This document shows positions 1 through 8,041 of a DNA stretch of 64,000 nucleotides, piece after piece. Where the stretch lies: the NCBI GenBank assembly GCA_017631875.1, contig JAGBSL010000019.1, positions 1-64,000 on the forward strand. Reading direction: 5' to 3'. The notes under the pieces are model-generated. The model ran no database searches. It had not been told where the DNA came from and saw only the letters and a list, made by a program, of their open reading frames with translations. The position numbers and the translations under genes were made by a program. How positions within the stretch are numbered: position 1 is the first letter of the stretch; each line of letters opens with the position of its first letter. The DNA is from Bacteroidales bacterium (GTDB lineage: Bacteria > Bacteroidota > Bacteroidia > Bacteroidales > UBA932).

Positions 1-18
1 GATATGTAACTTCTTCAT
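1..18 (-). CDS. rplX: 50S ribosomal protein L24, N-terminal fragment at window edge
   Basis: Only the first six codons (MKKLHI) lie in the window. The start codon is at 16-18 on the minus strand, 12 bp beyond the rplN stop. The 'KLHI' opening and the place directly after rplN in the spc order identify L24. The rest lies beyond the left edge. Confidence 0.75.
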
Positions 19-30
19 ATTCTTCTAAAA

Positions 31-396
31 TTAGAGGACCTCTGGTGCCAGTGAAACGATCTTCATGTAGTTCTCGCGGAGCTCTCTTGCAACCGGGCCG
101 AAGATACGAGTACCCTTAACCTCACCTGCATTATTGAGAAGTACGCAAGCGTTGTCATCGAAGCGGATGTAAGATCCGTCCGGACGACGAATTTCCTTCT
201 TAGTGCGGACTACGACAGCCTTTGACACTGCGCCCTTCTTAGCGTCACCGCCAGGGATTGCGCTCTTGACTGCAACGACGATCTTGTCGCCCACTCTTGC
301 ATAACGGCGGCGTGTACCACCCAACACACGGATACAAAGAACCTCCTTTGCACCGCTGTTGTCTGCCACCTGTAAACGTGATTCCTGCTGTATCAT
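31..396 (-). CDS. rplN: 50S ribosomal protein L14
   Basis: Full-length L14 (121 residues). It opens with [18 protein letters not shown] and shows the family block [12 protein letters not shown] and the C-terminal [18 protein letters not shown]. It binds 23S rRNA at the subunit interface. It follows rpsQ by 2 bp in the normal L16-L29-S17-L14-L24 order, so this half of the ribosomal cluster is intact. Expression presumably comes from the promoter in front of rplP. Confidence 0.98.
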   Translation of the reverse strand: MIQQESRLQVADNSGAKEVLCIRVLGGTRRRYARVGDKIVVAVKSAIPGGDAKKGAVSKAVVVRTKKEIRRPDGSYIRFDDNACVLLNNAGEVKGTRIFGPVARELRENYMKIVSLAPEVL

Positions 397-398
397 TG

Positions 399-653
399 TT
401 ACTTAACTTTTTCTACGATTTCTACTAATCTCCAGTTCTTAGTCTTGCTCAAAGGACGAGTCTCCATGATACGTACTGTATCACCAACGCTGCACTCGTT
501 CTTCTCATCGTGAGCTACGAACTTTGTGGTCTTCTTTACGAACTTGCCGTACATAGGGTGTTTCTCTTTTCTTTCTACTGCAACTACGATAGACTTGTCC
601 ATCTTGTTGCTGACCACAACACCTATTCTTTCCTTACGAAGATTTCTTTCCAT
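399..653 (-). CDS. rpsQ: 30S ribosomal protein S17
   Basis: S17 (84 residues), a primary 16S rRNA-binding protein. It shows the hallmark '[19 protein letters not shown]' region and '[18 protein letters not shown]'. It sits between rpmC and rplN with short gaps (16 and 2 bp), consistent with one transcript from the promoter at 1391-1420. Confidence 0.98.
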   Translation of the reverse strand: MERNLRKERIGVVVSNKMDKSIVVAVERKEKHPMYGKFVKKTTKFVAHDEKNECSVGDTVRIMETRPLSKTKNWRLVEIVEKVK

Positions 654-669
654 GGTGAGAATTCAATTT

Positions 670-879
670 TTAGTTCTGTGCCTCTTTCTCTGCAAGGATT
701 GTCATCATACGAGCGATGTCCTTTCTTACCTTGCTGATCTTTGATGTATCCTCTAATGGAGAGATAGTATGGTTGATCTTCATGTTGTCGAGGTTAGCTT
801 TCTCAAGCTCAATACGCTCGCGCAGATCTGCGATTGACATTTCGCGAATTTCAGATGCTTTCATTTTCCTTTTCTCCAT
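670..879 (-). CDS. rpmC: 50S ribosomal protein L29
   Basis: L29 (69 residues), two antiparallel helices near the peptide exit tunnel. It starts MEKRKMKASEIREMS and has the family-typical 'DLRERIELEKANLDNMK' helix and a Lys/Arg-rich second helix. It is 4 bp downstream of rplP in the same operon. Confidence 0.97.
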   Translation of the reverse strand: MEKRKMKASEIREMSIADLRERIELEKANLDNMKINHTISPLEDTSKISKVRKDIARMMTILAEKEAQN

Positions 880-883
880 TAAA

Positions 884-1303
884 TTATTCTACATAGTCTC
901 TACGTACCACGAACTTCGTAGTAACAGGGAGTTTCTGAGCGCCAAGGCGAAGTGCCTCTCTTGCCACGTCAAGTGCCACGCCCTCAACCTCGATGAGGAT
1001 ACGTCCTGGAGTTACAGGGCATACGAATCCCTCCGGATTACCCTTTCCTTTACCCATTCGCACCTCGGCAGGCTTCTTAGTGTAAGGCTTATCAGGGAAG
1101 ATTCTGATCCAGATTTTTCCCTCACGCTTCATGTAACGTGAAACAGCCTGTCGTGCAGCCTCGATCTGACGGCCTGTAAGCCAGCAGTTTTCCAAGGTCT
1201 TGATACCGAAAGAGCCAAATGCAAGCTGGTTTCCTCTCTGAGAGAGACCTTTCATGCGGCCTTTCTGCTGCCTTCTGAATTTTGTTTTCTTTGGTTGTAA
1301 CAT
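884..1303 (-). CDS. rplP: 50S ribosomal protein L16
   Basis: L16 (139 residues), needed for tRNA positioning in the large subunit. I chose the start at 1303 ([19 protein letters not shown]), which matches the universal L16 N-terminus. An in-frame ATG at 1330 would add nine untypical residues. Motifs '[22 protein letters not shown]' segments and the C-terminal 'LPVTTKFV' are typical. Normally rpsC is directly upstream; here rpsC is about 10.4 kb away and rplP is the first gene of its own unit, preceded by a consensus promoter. Confidence 0.97.
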   Translation of the reverse strand: MLQPKKTKFRRQQKGRMKGLSQRGNQLAFGSFGIKTLENCWLTGRQIEAARQAVSRYMKREGKIWIRIFPDKPYTKKPAEVRMGKGKGNPEGFVCPVTPGRILIEVEGVALDVAREALRLGAQKLPVTTKFVVRRDYVE

Positions 1304-1342
1304 TGTTCTATTCTTTATAAAAACATTCAAATATCCCTAACT

Positions 1343-1381
1343 AATTGAGTATCAGCTGGTTGGGCGGAGTGGTCCTCAATT
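1343..1381 (-). promoter_or_regulatory. Stem-loop in the rplP mRNA leader
   Basis: Inverted repeat AATTGAG (1343-1349) and CTCAATT (1375-1381) with a 25-nt loop. It lies within the first nucleotides of the predicted rplP transcript (start near 1384). Ribosomal protein leaders often carry autoregulatory structures; that role here is inference. Only a 7-bp stem is visible. Confidence 0.35.
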
Positions 1382-1390
1382 ATTGGGTTG

Positions 1391-1420
1391 CAAAGGTAAT
1401 CATTTTTCCTGAAACCGCAA
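1391..1420 (-). promoter_or_regulatory. Promoter for the rplP-rpmC-rpsQ-rplN-rplX unit
   Basis: On the minus strand the -33 element TTG (1418-1420) is followed by exactly 19 bp and the -7 element TACCTTTG (1391-1398). This is the Bacteroidota primary-sigma consensus TTG-N19-TAnnTTTG. Predicted transcription start is near 1384, giving an ~80-nt leader. It shows that this half of the ribosomal cluster is independently transcribed. Confidence 0.85.
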
Positions 1421-1607
1421 TACCTTCTGCAAAAAATCTTACATATTTTCTACCAACTTTTTTGAATGCTAAATTACGTATTTTCACACAGTTACAAACA
1501 TCGTTGAAAACTTTATCCGCACATTTTTGACCAACGCAAAAACGGCATTTTTTCACTTTGGCACACGACCCGGCAAGAGGCCCGGAACCCAGAGACAGGC
1601 AAGGATT

Positions 1608-1637
1608 TTGCAGATGTCGGATGGTTTGCTAACTTTG
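1608..1637 (+). promoter_or_regulatory. Promoter of the DUF4294 gene, placing transcription start at the ATG
   Basis: TTG (1608-1610), 19-bp spacer, TAACTTTG (1630-1637). The ATG at 1645 is only 7 nt beyond the -7 box, where transcription is expected to start in Bacteroidota, so the mRNA is probably leaderless. Confidence 0.8.
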
Positions 1638-1644
1638 TACCTGC

Positions 1645-2322
1645 ATGAAAAGACTACATCTATATATAATAGTGATAATGGCCACCATAACGGCATTCGG
1701 CCAAAGGACCTGCTGCGCCCAGACGGCAAAACCCGAAGGGAAAGAGATCCTGCACTACATCGTAGAGGGAAAGGATACCATATATATAGATCAGATCAAG
1801 GCCTCGAAAGTCTATTCAAGACTGCCCAAGCAGAAAGGCAAGGACTGGAGGAAATACTACAGGCTCGTTCATAACTTCAGCAAGACATATCCATATGCGC
1901 TGGCGGCGCGCAAAATTGTGGCGAGGGCCGACAGTACCATTGCAGCCGACAAACTCAAGCGCACAAAGAGAGACAAATACATCAACCAGGTACAGAAGGA
2001 ACTGTTCAACGTGTTTGAGAAACCGCTCAGAGGATTGACGGTCAGCCAGGGCGCACTGCTGATGAAGCTGATAGACAGAGAAATAGGAAAATCATCCTTC
2101 GACATCATAAAGGACTACAAGAACGGCATAGCCGCCAGATTCTGGAACGGCATAGCGAAGATGTTCGGATCCGACCTCAGGAAGCCTTACGACCCAGCCG
2201 GCGAGGACAAGGAGATAGAGGATCTTGTGGAAATATGGGAAGACGGAGACTTCCCCGCCTTCTATATGTCACTATTCTGGCAGGATCCGCCAATAGTAGA
2301 GATTCCGGAAGAGTATAGATAG
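1645..2322 (+). CDS. DUF4294 family secreted protein
   Basis: A 225-residue protein with an N-terminal hydrophobic signal segment (residues 1-20, MKRLHLYIIVIMATITAFGQ) followed by the DUF4294 core, recognisable by 'RLVHNFSKTYPYALAARKI' and 'LMKLIDREIGKSSFDIIKDYKN'. The family is restricted to Bacteroidota and has no established function; an envelope location is implied by the signal sequence. Its 3' end overlaps the convergent lpxH gene by 61 bp. Its promoter puts the transcription start at the start codon. Confidence 0.85.
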   Translation: MKRLHLYIIVIMATITAFGQRTCCAQTAKPEGKEILHYIVEGKDTIYIDQIKASKVYSRLPKQKGKDWRKYYRLVHNFSKTYPYALAARKIVARADSTIAADKLKRTKRDKYINQVQKELFNVFEKPLRGLTVSQGALLMKLIDREIGKSSFDIIKDYKNGIAARFWNGIAKMFGSDLRKPYDPAGEDKEIEDLVEIWEDGDFPAFYMSLFWQDPPIVEIPEEYR

Positions 2323-3011
2323 AACGGCGAACCGGACATCCAGTCTTTCAGAACAATGAAGTCGGCGCCGGCAGGGGTCTTCATTGATACGTCACAATGA
2401 TAATGACCGAAGATAAAGAAGTCAACCTTATGGTTCTTCTCATACTCGGCAGCAAACTTATAAAGAGGCTCCTCCTCACCCTTGAAGACATATTCTTCAT
2501 GGCGGGAGAGCCTGTTTTTCTTTGACCACCCGTTGCCCAGACGGAACGCGATCCAAGGATGCAGCATGCTGAAGAGGAACTGAAGCACACGGCTATGGAA
2601 GACAGCACGCAGGAAACGATATCCCCTCGGTGCAGGACCAAGACCGTCACCATGTCCCAGACAGAACACCTTTCCATCGATATCGACCAGAGCCGGCTGT
2701 TCCAGACGCTTCATCCCGAGTTCCTCGAAATAGCTGTATGTCCATACGTCGTGATTTCCCTGGAAGAAATACACATTCACTCCCCTGTCGATAAGGTCTG
2801 CCAGAGCTCCGAACACCCTGACATAGCCCTTTGGAACAACATCACGATACTCATACCAGAAATCCCAGATATCCCCCAGAAGATACAGCGCTGCGGTTTC
2901 CTCAGGAAGAGATCTGAGAAAATCCACGAAACGAGACTCTCTGGCAGCAGGGTCATCGACCTGCAGTCCCAGATGAACATCCGACACGAAATATGTGTGT
3001 TTCCTGTTCAT
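2262..3011 (-). CDS. lpxH: UDP-2,3-diacylglucosamine diphosphatase (LpxH-like calcineurin phosphoesterase)
   Basis: 249 residues with the metallophosphoesterase signature: 'FVSDVHLGL' (residues 8-16), 'LLGDIWDFW', 'GNHDVW', 'LGHGDG' and 'GHYHCD'. LpxH enzymes hydrolyse UDP-2,3-diacylglucosamine to lipid X in lipid A synthesis at the inner membrane. The start codon lies one base before the uppP stop, so the two envelope genes are translationally adjacent. The last ~20 codons overlap the DUF4294 gene on the other strand; its C-terminal tail has no obvious motif. Confidence 0.88.
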   Translation of the reverse strand: MNRKHTYFVSDVHLGLQVDDPAARESRFVDFLRSLPEETAALYLLGDIWDFWYEYRDVVPKGYVRVFGALADLIDRGVNVYFFQGNHDVWTYSYFEELGMKRLEQPALVDIDGKVFCLGHGDGLGPAPRGYRFLRAVFHSRVLQFLFSMLHPWIAFRLGNGWSKKNRLSRHEEYVFKGEEEPLYKFAAEYEKNHKVDFFIFGHYHCDVSMKTPAGADFIVLKDWMSGSPFYLYSSGISTIGGSCQNSDI

Positions 3012-3854
3012 TTATGCAAAGATAAAGATTGCCGCTGCTGCAAGGAGACAGTATAAGGCGAACCAGCTCAGACGCGCCTTCTTGACAAGCGCAATCATCA
3101 CCTTGCAGGCAAACAGGCCAGAAACAAACGCCGAAACGAATCCGAGCACAAGCGGAAGCGCTCCTACAGACGAGGCGCCGAACTCACCCCCGACAATCTC
3201 CAGGAAGGTCTCTCCCAAAATAGGAACGAGAACCATAAGGAAAGAGAACTGGGCCATGACCTCTCTCTTCACTCCACAGATAAGACCTGTAGAGATCGTA
3301 GTGCCGGAGCGCGACAGTCCCGGAATGACTGCAAAGGCCTGACCTAGGCCGACAGCCAAAGCCTGCCAGTAAGATATTCCGTTTCTGTATGTGTTTGCGG
3401 GGAATATGGACTTATGTCCCGGTCTTGATGCATAGTCTGAAAAGAATAGAAGAAGCGCCGTCATGACAAGCGCCACTCCCACGACAGTTATAGAACCGAA
3501 AAGAGACTCCACCTGATCCTTAAAGAAGACTCCGACAACGAATACCGGAATCATGGAAACCACCATCTTAAGGAGATAATCTGTCTGATCATTGCAAACC
3601 AACGCACCATTCTCCACCTTGAGACCCTTCAGACCACCGAAGAAGCCTGACAGGAGGTCCCAGATCTGCTTCCTGAACACAACGATAGTGCTGAGCACAG
3701 TCGCCGCATGCACCATGGTCGTGAAAAGAAGATCATCGGTCGTCTCGACGCCAAGCAGCACTTTGCCAATCTCCAGATGCCCGCTGCTGCTCACGGGAAG
3801 AAACTCGGTCAATCCCTGGATCAGACCGAGAAGTATCGCCTCAAACCACTCCAT
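3012..3854 (-). CDS. uppP: Undecaprenyl-diphosphatase (BacA/UppP)
   Basis: 280-residue multi-pass membrane enzyme that dephosphorylates undecaprenyl pyrophosphate to recycle the carrier lipid for peptidoglycan and glycans. It shows the family motifs 'LGLIQGLTEFLPVSSSGHL' (residues 9-27) and 'PGLSRSGTTISTGL'. It belongs to the conserved Bacteroidota string ftsX-DUF3098-uppP, with gaps of 1 bp or less. Confidence 0.95.
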   Translation of the reverse strand: MEWFEAILLGLIQGLTEFLPVSSSGHLEIGKVLLGVETTDDLLFTTMVHAATVLSTIVVFRKQIWDLLSGFFGGLKGLKVENGALVCNDQTDYLLKMVVSMIPVFVVGVFFKDQVESLFGSITVVGVALVMTALLLFFSDYASRPGHKSIFPANTYRNGISYWQALAVGLGQAFAVIPGLSRSGTTISTGLICGVKREVMAQFSFLMVLVPILGETFLEIVGGEFGASSVGALPLVLGFVSAFVSGLFACKVMIALVKKARLSWFALYCLLAAAAIFIFA

Positions 3855-3855
3855 A

Positions 3856-4095
3856 CTAATTCTTGAAGACCTTCATTATTGCAACAACCTCGATCACTAT
3901 TCCTAGAATGATCACTATCGGCGCAGCGACCATTCTTCTGAAATCAAACATGGCATAATTGAATACCTGAGGGTCATCGCTACCACCTCCCATCATGAGG
4001 ATGTATCCTGATATCATTACTATGAGACCGATAAGGAGGAGTCTGAGTCCTCTTGCAGTTATCGGCATTTTTGGGTTATTCTGTTCCATTTCCAT
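3856..4095 (-). CDS. DUF3098 small membrane protein
   Basis: 79 residues with two predicted membrane helices (about residues 17-36 and 57-75) around a short loop containing 'MMGGGSDDPQVFN', typical of DUF3098. The function is unknown. The gene is almost always found between ftsX and uppP in Bacteroidota, as here, and its ATG overlaps the ftsX stop by one base. Confidence 0.85.
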   Translation of the reverse strand: MEMEQNNPKMPITARGLRLLLIGLIVMISGYILMMGGGSDDPQVFNYAMFDFRRMVAAPIVIILGIVIEVVAIMKVFKN

Positions 4096-4973
4096 TAATA
4101 GTATAATTCAGCTTTCTTCAATGAGACAAGCTTATTTACAACAAAATATGTGCTGGTAACACAGATTACCAGTCCAGATACGAGCACTATGGCCATGACC
4201 AGAAGCAGGAGATCAAGACGGAAGATCTCAAACAGCTGCTCAAATCCGTTCCTGAGGAAGAACAGGATCACTATGAGGGCCATGATTGCGACAAAGGCCG
4301 AAAAAATACCTTGGAATGCAGACTGGACCAGGAACGGAGCCCTGATGAAAGAGCGGGTCGCACCGACCAGCTGCATGGTATGTATAGTGAACCTTCGGGC
4401 ATAGACGTTAAGCCTCACGGTATTGTTTATGAGCACGTAGGAGATAAAGAGCATGAGTCCGATAAAGAACGCGAGAATGAGCGATATCTTGCTCAGGTTG
4501 GCATTGAGGGCATCCACCAACGAAGCCTGGTAATTGACTTCCGCAACAAGAGGCGATTTGGAAATCTCAGCCTTCACCACCTCAAGGCTGTCGGACGAAA
4601 CATAATCAGCATCCAACGTGATCTCTATCGACGCAGGAATCGGTGACGTCTCGAATATGTCGACGAAATCCTCTCCAAGAAGTTCAGCAAGCTCAGTCTG
4701 ACCCTGCTCTTTCGATATGAACGATGCAGTCTTTATATATCTTTCATCAAGCAGGGACTCGGAAAAGGCGATCGCCTTTTCCTCAGGCACACTGTCCTTC
4801 ATCAGCACCGACACCTGCATGTTTTCCTTGAAATAATCCGATACACTCTTAGCATTGACCAGAAGCATACTCGCAACCCCTACCAGAAGAAGCACGAGAC
4901 TGATACTTATTACGGAAGATAGATAGGCATTGGCAAGCCTCCTTCTCATTATTTTGTTTTCTCCTTTACTCAT
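4095..4973 (-). CDS. ftsX: Cell division protein FtsX
   Basis: 292 residues. One N-terminal helix (about 19-40) is followed by an extracytoplasmic domain (~45-165, with 'ENMQVSVLMKDSVP') and three C-terminal helices, the FtsX/permease topology. It works with FtsE as an ABC-like complex that controls peptidoglycan hydrolases at the septum. No ftsE is adjacent. First gene of ftsX-DUF3098-uppP-lpxH, with a TATCTTTG box 20 bp upstream of the ATG. Confidence 0.93.
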   Translation of the reverse strand: MSKGENKIMRRRLANAYLSSVISISLVLLLVGVASMLLVNAKSVSDYFKENMQVSVLMKDSVPEEKAIAFSESLLDERYIKTASFISKEQGQTELAELLGEDFVDIFETSPIPASIEITLDADYVSSDSLEVVKAEISKSPLVAEVNYQASLVDALNANLSKISLILAFFIGLMLFISYVLINNTVRLNVYARRFTIHTMQLVGATRSFIRAPFLVQSAFQGIFSAFVAIMALIVILFFLRNGFEQLFEIFRLDLLLLVMAIVLVSGLVICVTSTYFVVNKLVSLKKAELYY

Positions 4974-4993
4974 ATGGTCCTCCCAATCGAGGC

Positions 4994-5031
4994 CAAAGAT
5001 AGTGAAATATCAAAAAAAATGATTATCTTTG
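4994..5031. promoter_or_regulatory. Divergent -7 boxes for ftsX (-) and the GT5 gene (+)
   Basis: TATCTTTG occurs on the minus strand at 4994-5001 (toward ftsX) and on the plus strand at 5024-5031 (toward the glycogen synthase-like gene). Neither has a TTG at exactly 19 bp, so the -33 elements are weak. Confidence 0.55.
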
Positions 5032-5060
5032 TTGAGATTTTGTCATTAAAAACCAACAGT

Positions 5061-5879
5061 ATGGATAATTCTGTAAAAAGAGTCCTTTTTGTCAATTCGG
5101 AGATATTCCCATACCTCCCTGAATCACCTATTGCAAACATCGGAAGATACCTTCCTCAGGGCATACAGGAGAGAAAGAAGGAGATCAGGTCATTCATGCC
5201 AAGATATGGCTGCATCAACGAAAGGAAGAACCAGCTGCACGAGGTTATCCGCCTTTCAGGAATGAACATCGTCATCAACGATGTAGACAGACCACTGGTA
5301 ATCAAGGTTGCGTCAATCTCTTCCGCAAGAATGCAGGTATATTTCATTGACAACGACGACTACTTCCACCGCAAGAGCATCTATCGCGACGATAAGGGCG
5401 AATTCTTCAGCGACAACGGAGAGAGAGCTATCTTCTTCGCACGCGGAGTCCTTGAGACCATCAAGAAGCAGAGGTGGGCACCGGATATTATCCATTGTCA
5501 GGGTTGGATTTCGCACGTGCTCCCGCTTTACCTTAAAAAAGCATATATCGACGACCCTATATTCTCCAACAGCAAGATCGTACTCTCGCTGTATGACGAC
5601 ACTCCTAAGGAAAGCTTCCCTGCCGACCTCAAGGAAAAGATCATGATGGGCAACATTTCGGACAAAGACGTGGAAATCCTCAGCGACCCTTCGGGCATGA
5701 ATCTTGCGAAACTCGCCGCCAGCTACTCGGACGGAATCATACTCGGATCCGAAGGAGTGGACGAAGAACTGGTGAAATTCTGCAAGGAGTCAGGACTTCC
5801 AATCCTCGACTACAACGCAGAAGCAATCACAAGCGGTTCATACATAGAGGATTACAACAGTTTTTACAGTCAGATATAA
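5061..5879 (+). CDS. Glycogen/starch synthase, GT5 catalytic domain only
   Basis: 272 residues beginning at MDNSVKRVLFVNSEIFPY. I chose 5061 rather than an in-frame ATG at 4974 because the promoter box (5024-5031) lies between them. It matches the N-terminal starch-synthase domain (GT5), with 'RSFMPRYGCINERK' and 'PDIIHCQGWISHVLPLYLK'. It lacks the C-terminal Rossmann half of a full ~480-residue enzyme. Such single-domain proteins next to DUF4270 genes are common in Bacteroidales; whether they act in glycogen metabolism is not clear from sequence. It overlaps the next gene in TAATG. Confidence 0.8.
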   Translation: MDNSVKRVLFVNSEIFPYLPESPIANIGRYLPQGIQERKKEIRSFMPRYGCINERKNQLHEVIRLSGMNIVINDVDRPLVIKVASISSARMQVYFIDNDDYFHRKSIYRDDKGEFFSDNGERAIFFARGVLETIKKQRWAPDIIHCQGWISHVLPLYLKKAYIDDPIFSNSKIVLSLYDDTPKESFPADLKEKIMMGNISDKDVEILSDPSGMNLAKLAASYSDGIILGSEGVDEELVKFCKESGLPILDYNAEAITSGSYIEDYNSFYSQI

Positions 5880-7645
5880 TGAATTTAAGTTCTTTTGGCA
5901 GAGTAGGCCGTCTTGCGGCTATCGGTGCGATACTGCTATTCTCTGCATCATGTATACAAGTAAACGAGCAGCTCGGAGAAAACCTCATCCCGACAGACCA
6001 GAAATGGGACGTGTATCCGCAGGAGGCAGCGCCTCTTAAGGACATTCGCCTGCAGATGGCCGACAGCCTTTCGGGCTACAGCTCCACAAGATTCACATTC
6101 GGAGCAGTTACAGACGATCTTATGGGCACAACAATAAAGAGCACCAGCTTCACGCTTGTGCCGGTTATTGACACCCTTGACTTCGGTAAAAACACTCAAA
6201 TTACCGGATTTCATTTTTCTGCGGCAAAAGATACTCTTTCGACAGTATACGACAACCAGAGAGGAATTATCCAGAACATATACGTATACGAGCTCAAGCA
6301 GGCGCTTGACTCTACAGTAATGTATTCCGGAGTCTTTGATAAAGAGAAATATGTGGATATGACTTCCGTCATCACCGAGGGCATACCTGTTTACGACGGC
6401 GGAGACTCGCTCAGCTTTGAGTTCAGCAGAGAATATGCGGAAAGTCTCATTGAGAGGCTCAAAAAGACAGATCTTGACAGCCTTGAGATATACGTCCAGG
6501 GCGACGAGGCTAACGGTATAGCAGGAATTCCCGGAATCTACATCACTACAGACACACCTGCCGACCTCGGAGGAAGAATCAATATGTTCGAGCTCGCTCT
6601 CGATTACGACAATAACTATTATATCACCGGAAACTACGCAGAGCTCAAGTTCCGCGCTGATTACGGAGAGAGAAAGGATGTAGACACTTCTTTCGTGTTC
6701 TTCTTCGGTCCTGGAGACTTCGTAAAGAATCTTGGAAGGAACGAGGAAATCACCCAGTTCGCATTCAACACTGGCCTGCATCTGTACGAGGCCAACGACA
6801 TCCTCAGCGTCGAGACTATGCGCAAGGGGGAAGTCGTGGCAAAAGACAAGATCTACGTCGAAGGCGGAAGCGGAGTGAAGCCTGTAATCAAGGCTGCCGA
6901 GATCAGAGAGATTATCGAGGCTCAGATGATGGCAGCAGGTATCACAGATATCAGAGAGGCTGTTATCAACAAGGCGACCATCATTCTACCATACAACGTA
7001 AACGGCGACTATGATCTCCTGGACAAGTACCCTGATATCCTCAGTCCTACAGTAAAGCTCAGGAGCAGCACAGGCAACTTCGTGACATACGCCGGTCTTA
7101 CTGATGCCAGCATCTCGACTGAGAACCAAGGTGACATCAACAGATCGCTCAGCCTATATTCTCCGGACATCAGCCACCACGTGCAGGAAATCATGAAGCT
7201 GAAAAAGGACGAGAACTACGAGAAGAATATAGAAAAGTACGATATCTGGTTCCTTGTAATGCACGAAGAAACCGTCGAGACCGAGAACAATAGCTCAATG
7301 AACGACCTCTACCAGAACCTCATGTACAGTTCATACTATAACAACATGATGTATGATCCATACGGATATGGCTACGGTTACGGTGGATATGGCGGATATG
7401 GCGGCTACGGTGGCTACGGTGGATATGGTGGATATGGTGGCTACGGCTACAACAACTACTATAACTACATGATGATGGCTGCTATGGCTGGATCATACAA
7501 CCAGACAAGCGAGAAGTCAACCGTAGAGTTGGATAAGGACAGATACTACAGATGTACTCTCAACGGACCTGAATATGACGGAACACTTGAGGAACTGCCA
7601 AGACTGAAAGTTACTTTCTCAGCCCCGAAATCAGCTGAGAACTAG
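5879..7645 (+). CDS. DUF4270 outer-membrane lipoprotein with Gly-Tyr repeat
   Basis: 588 residues. A signal peptide ends in a lipobox-like 'FSASC' (Cys ~24), followed by 'LGENLIPTDQKWDVY', typical of DUF4270. Residues ~495-525 form a Gly-Gly-Tyr repeat (DNA 7361-7450) ahead of a hydrophobic 'YNYMMMAAMAGSY' segment. The function of the family is unknown. It is translationally coupled to the GT5 gene and ends at a bidirectional terminator. Confidence 0.85.
   Translation: MNLSSFGRVGRLAAIGAILLFSASCIQVNEQLGENLIPTDQKWDVYPQEAAPLKDIRLQMADSLSGYSSTRFTFGAVTDDLMGTTIKSTSFTLVPVIDTLDFGKNTQITGFHFSAAKDTLSTVYDNQRGIIQNIYVYELKQALDSTVMYSGVFDKEKYVDMTSVITEGIPVYDGGDSLSFEFSREYAESLIERLKKTDLDSLEIYVQGDEANGIAGIPGIYITTDTPADLGGRINMFELALDYDNNYYITGNYAELKFRADYGERKDVDTSFVFFFGPGDFVKNLGRNEEITQFAFNTGLHLYEANDILSVETMRKGEVVAKDKIYVEGGSGVKPVIKAAEIREIIEAQMMAAGITDIREAVINKATIILPYNVNGDYDLLDKYPDILSPTVKLRSSTGNFVTYAGLTDASISTENQGDINRSLSLYSPDISHHVQEIMKLKKDENYEKNIEKYDIWFLVMHEETVETENNSSMNDLYQNLMYSSYYNNMMYDPYGYGYGYGGYGGYGGYGGYGGYGGYGGYGYNNYYNYMMMAAMAGSYNQTSEKSTVELDKDRYYRCTLNGPEYDGTLEELPRLKVTFSAPKSAEN
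7361..7450 (+). repeat. In-frame GGN-TAY tandem repeat (Gly-Tyr tract)
   Basis: About ten degenerate copies of a 9-bp unit (for example GGTGGATAT / GGCGGCTAC) encode a flexible Gly-Gly-Tyr stretch near the C-terminus of the DUF4270 lipoprotein. It is a candidate for slippage-driven length change, always in whole codons. Confidence 0.8.
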
Positions 7646-7651
7646 AACAAA

Positions 7652-7689
7652 AATAAAGGACCAATCTGATGATCGGTCCTTTATTTTTT
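7652..7689. terminator. Bidirectional terminator between DUF4270 gene and acpP
   Basis: Perfect 11-bp stem AATAAAGGACC (7652-7662) and GGTCCTTTATT (7675-7685) with T-runs on the plus-strand side and A-rich flank on the other, placed between convergent genes. Confidence 0.85.
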
Positions 7690-7701
7690 ATTTAGCAAAA
7701 A

Positions 7702-7947
7702 TTATTTTGCGTTTACCTTGTCCTCGATGTACTTGATAGCATCGCCTACTGTAGTGATCTTGTCACCAGCATCCTCGTCTGGAATTTCAATTCCGAACTT
7801 CTTCTCAAACTCCATGATAAGGTCTACGATATCAAGAGAATCAGCTCCGAGGTCATTCTGGAAGCTAGCGTTCTCTGTAATCTCAGCTGCAGGAACACCG
7901 AGCTTGTCAACGATGATATCCTTTACATCCTGTGCAATGTTAGCCAT
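7702..7947 (-). CDS. acpP: Acyl carrier protein
   Basis: 81 residues with the phosphopantetheine site '[16 protein letters not shown]' (Ser in DSL), overall acidic. It carries growing acyl chains in type II fatty acid and lipid A synthesis. It stands alone here; the fabF and rnc genes that often follow acpP are absent, and pnuC lies upstream on the same strand with ~95 bp between. Confidence 0.97.
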   Translation of the reverse strand: MANIAQDVKDIIVDKLGVPAAEITENASFQNDLGADSLDIVDLIMEFEKKFGIEIPDEDAGDKITTVGDAIKYIEDKVNAK

Positions 7948-8041
7948 AACGTTAAATGTTTAAATTAATATTTATATTCTAATACACGTATTTGCGCTAA
8001 AACTGTGCAAATTAAATAAAAAAAATCCGAAAATAAAAATT

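Noticed and set aside
7361..7450. CRISPR-like repeat array
   Set aside because: The repeats are 9 bp, without spacers, and code for Gly-Gly-Tyr. No CRISPR array or cas gene was seen in the window.
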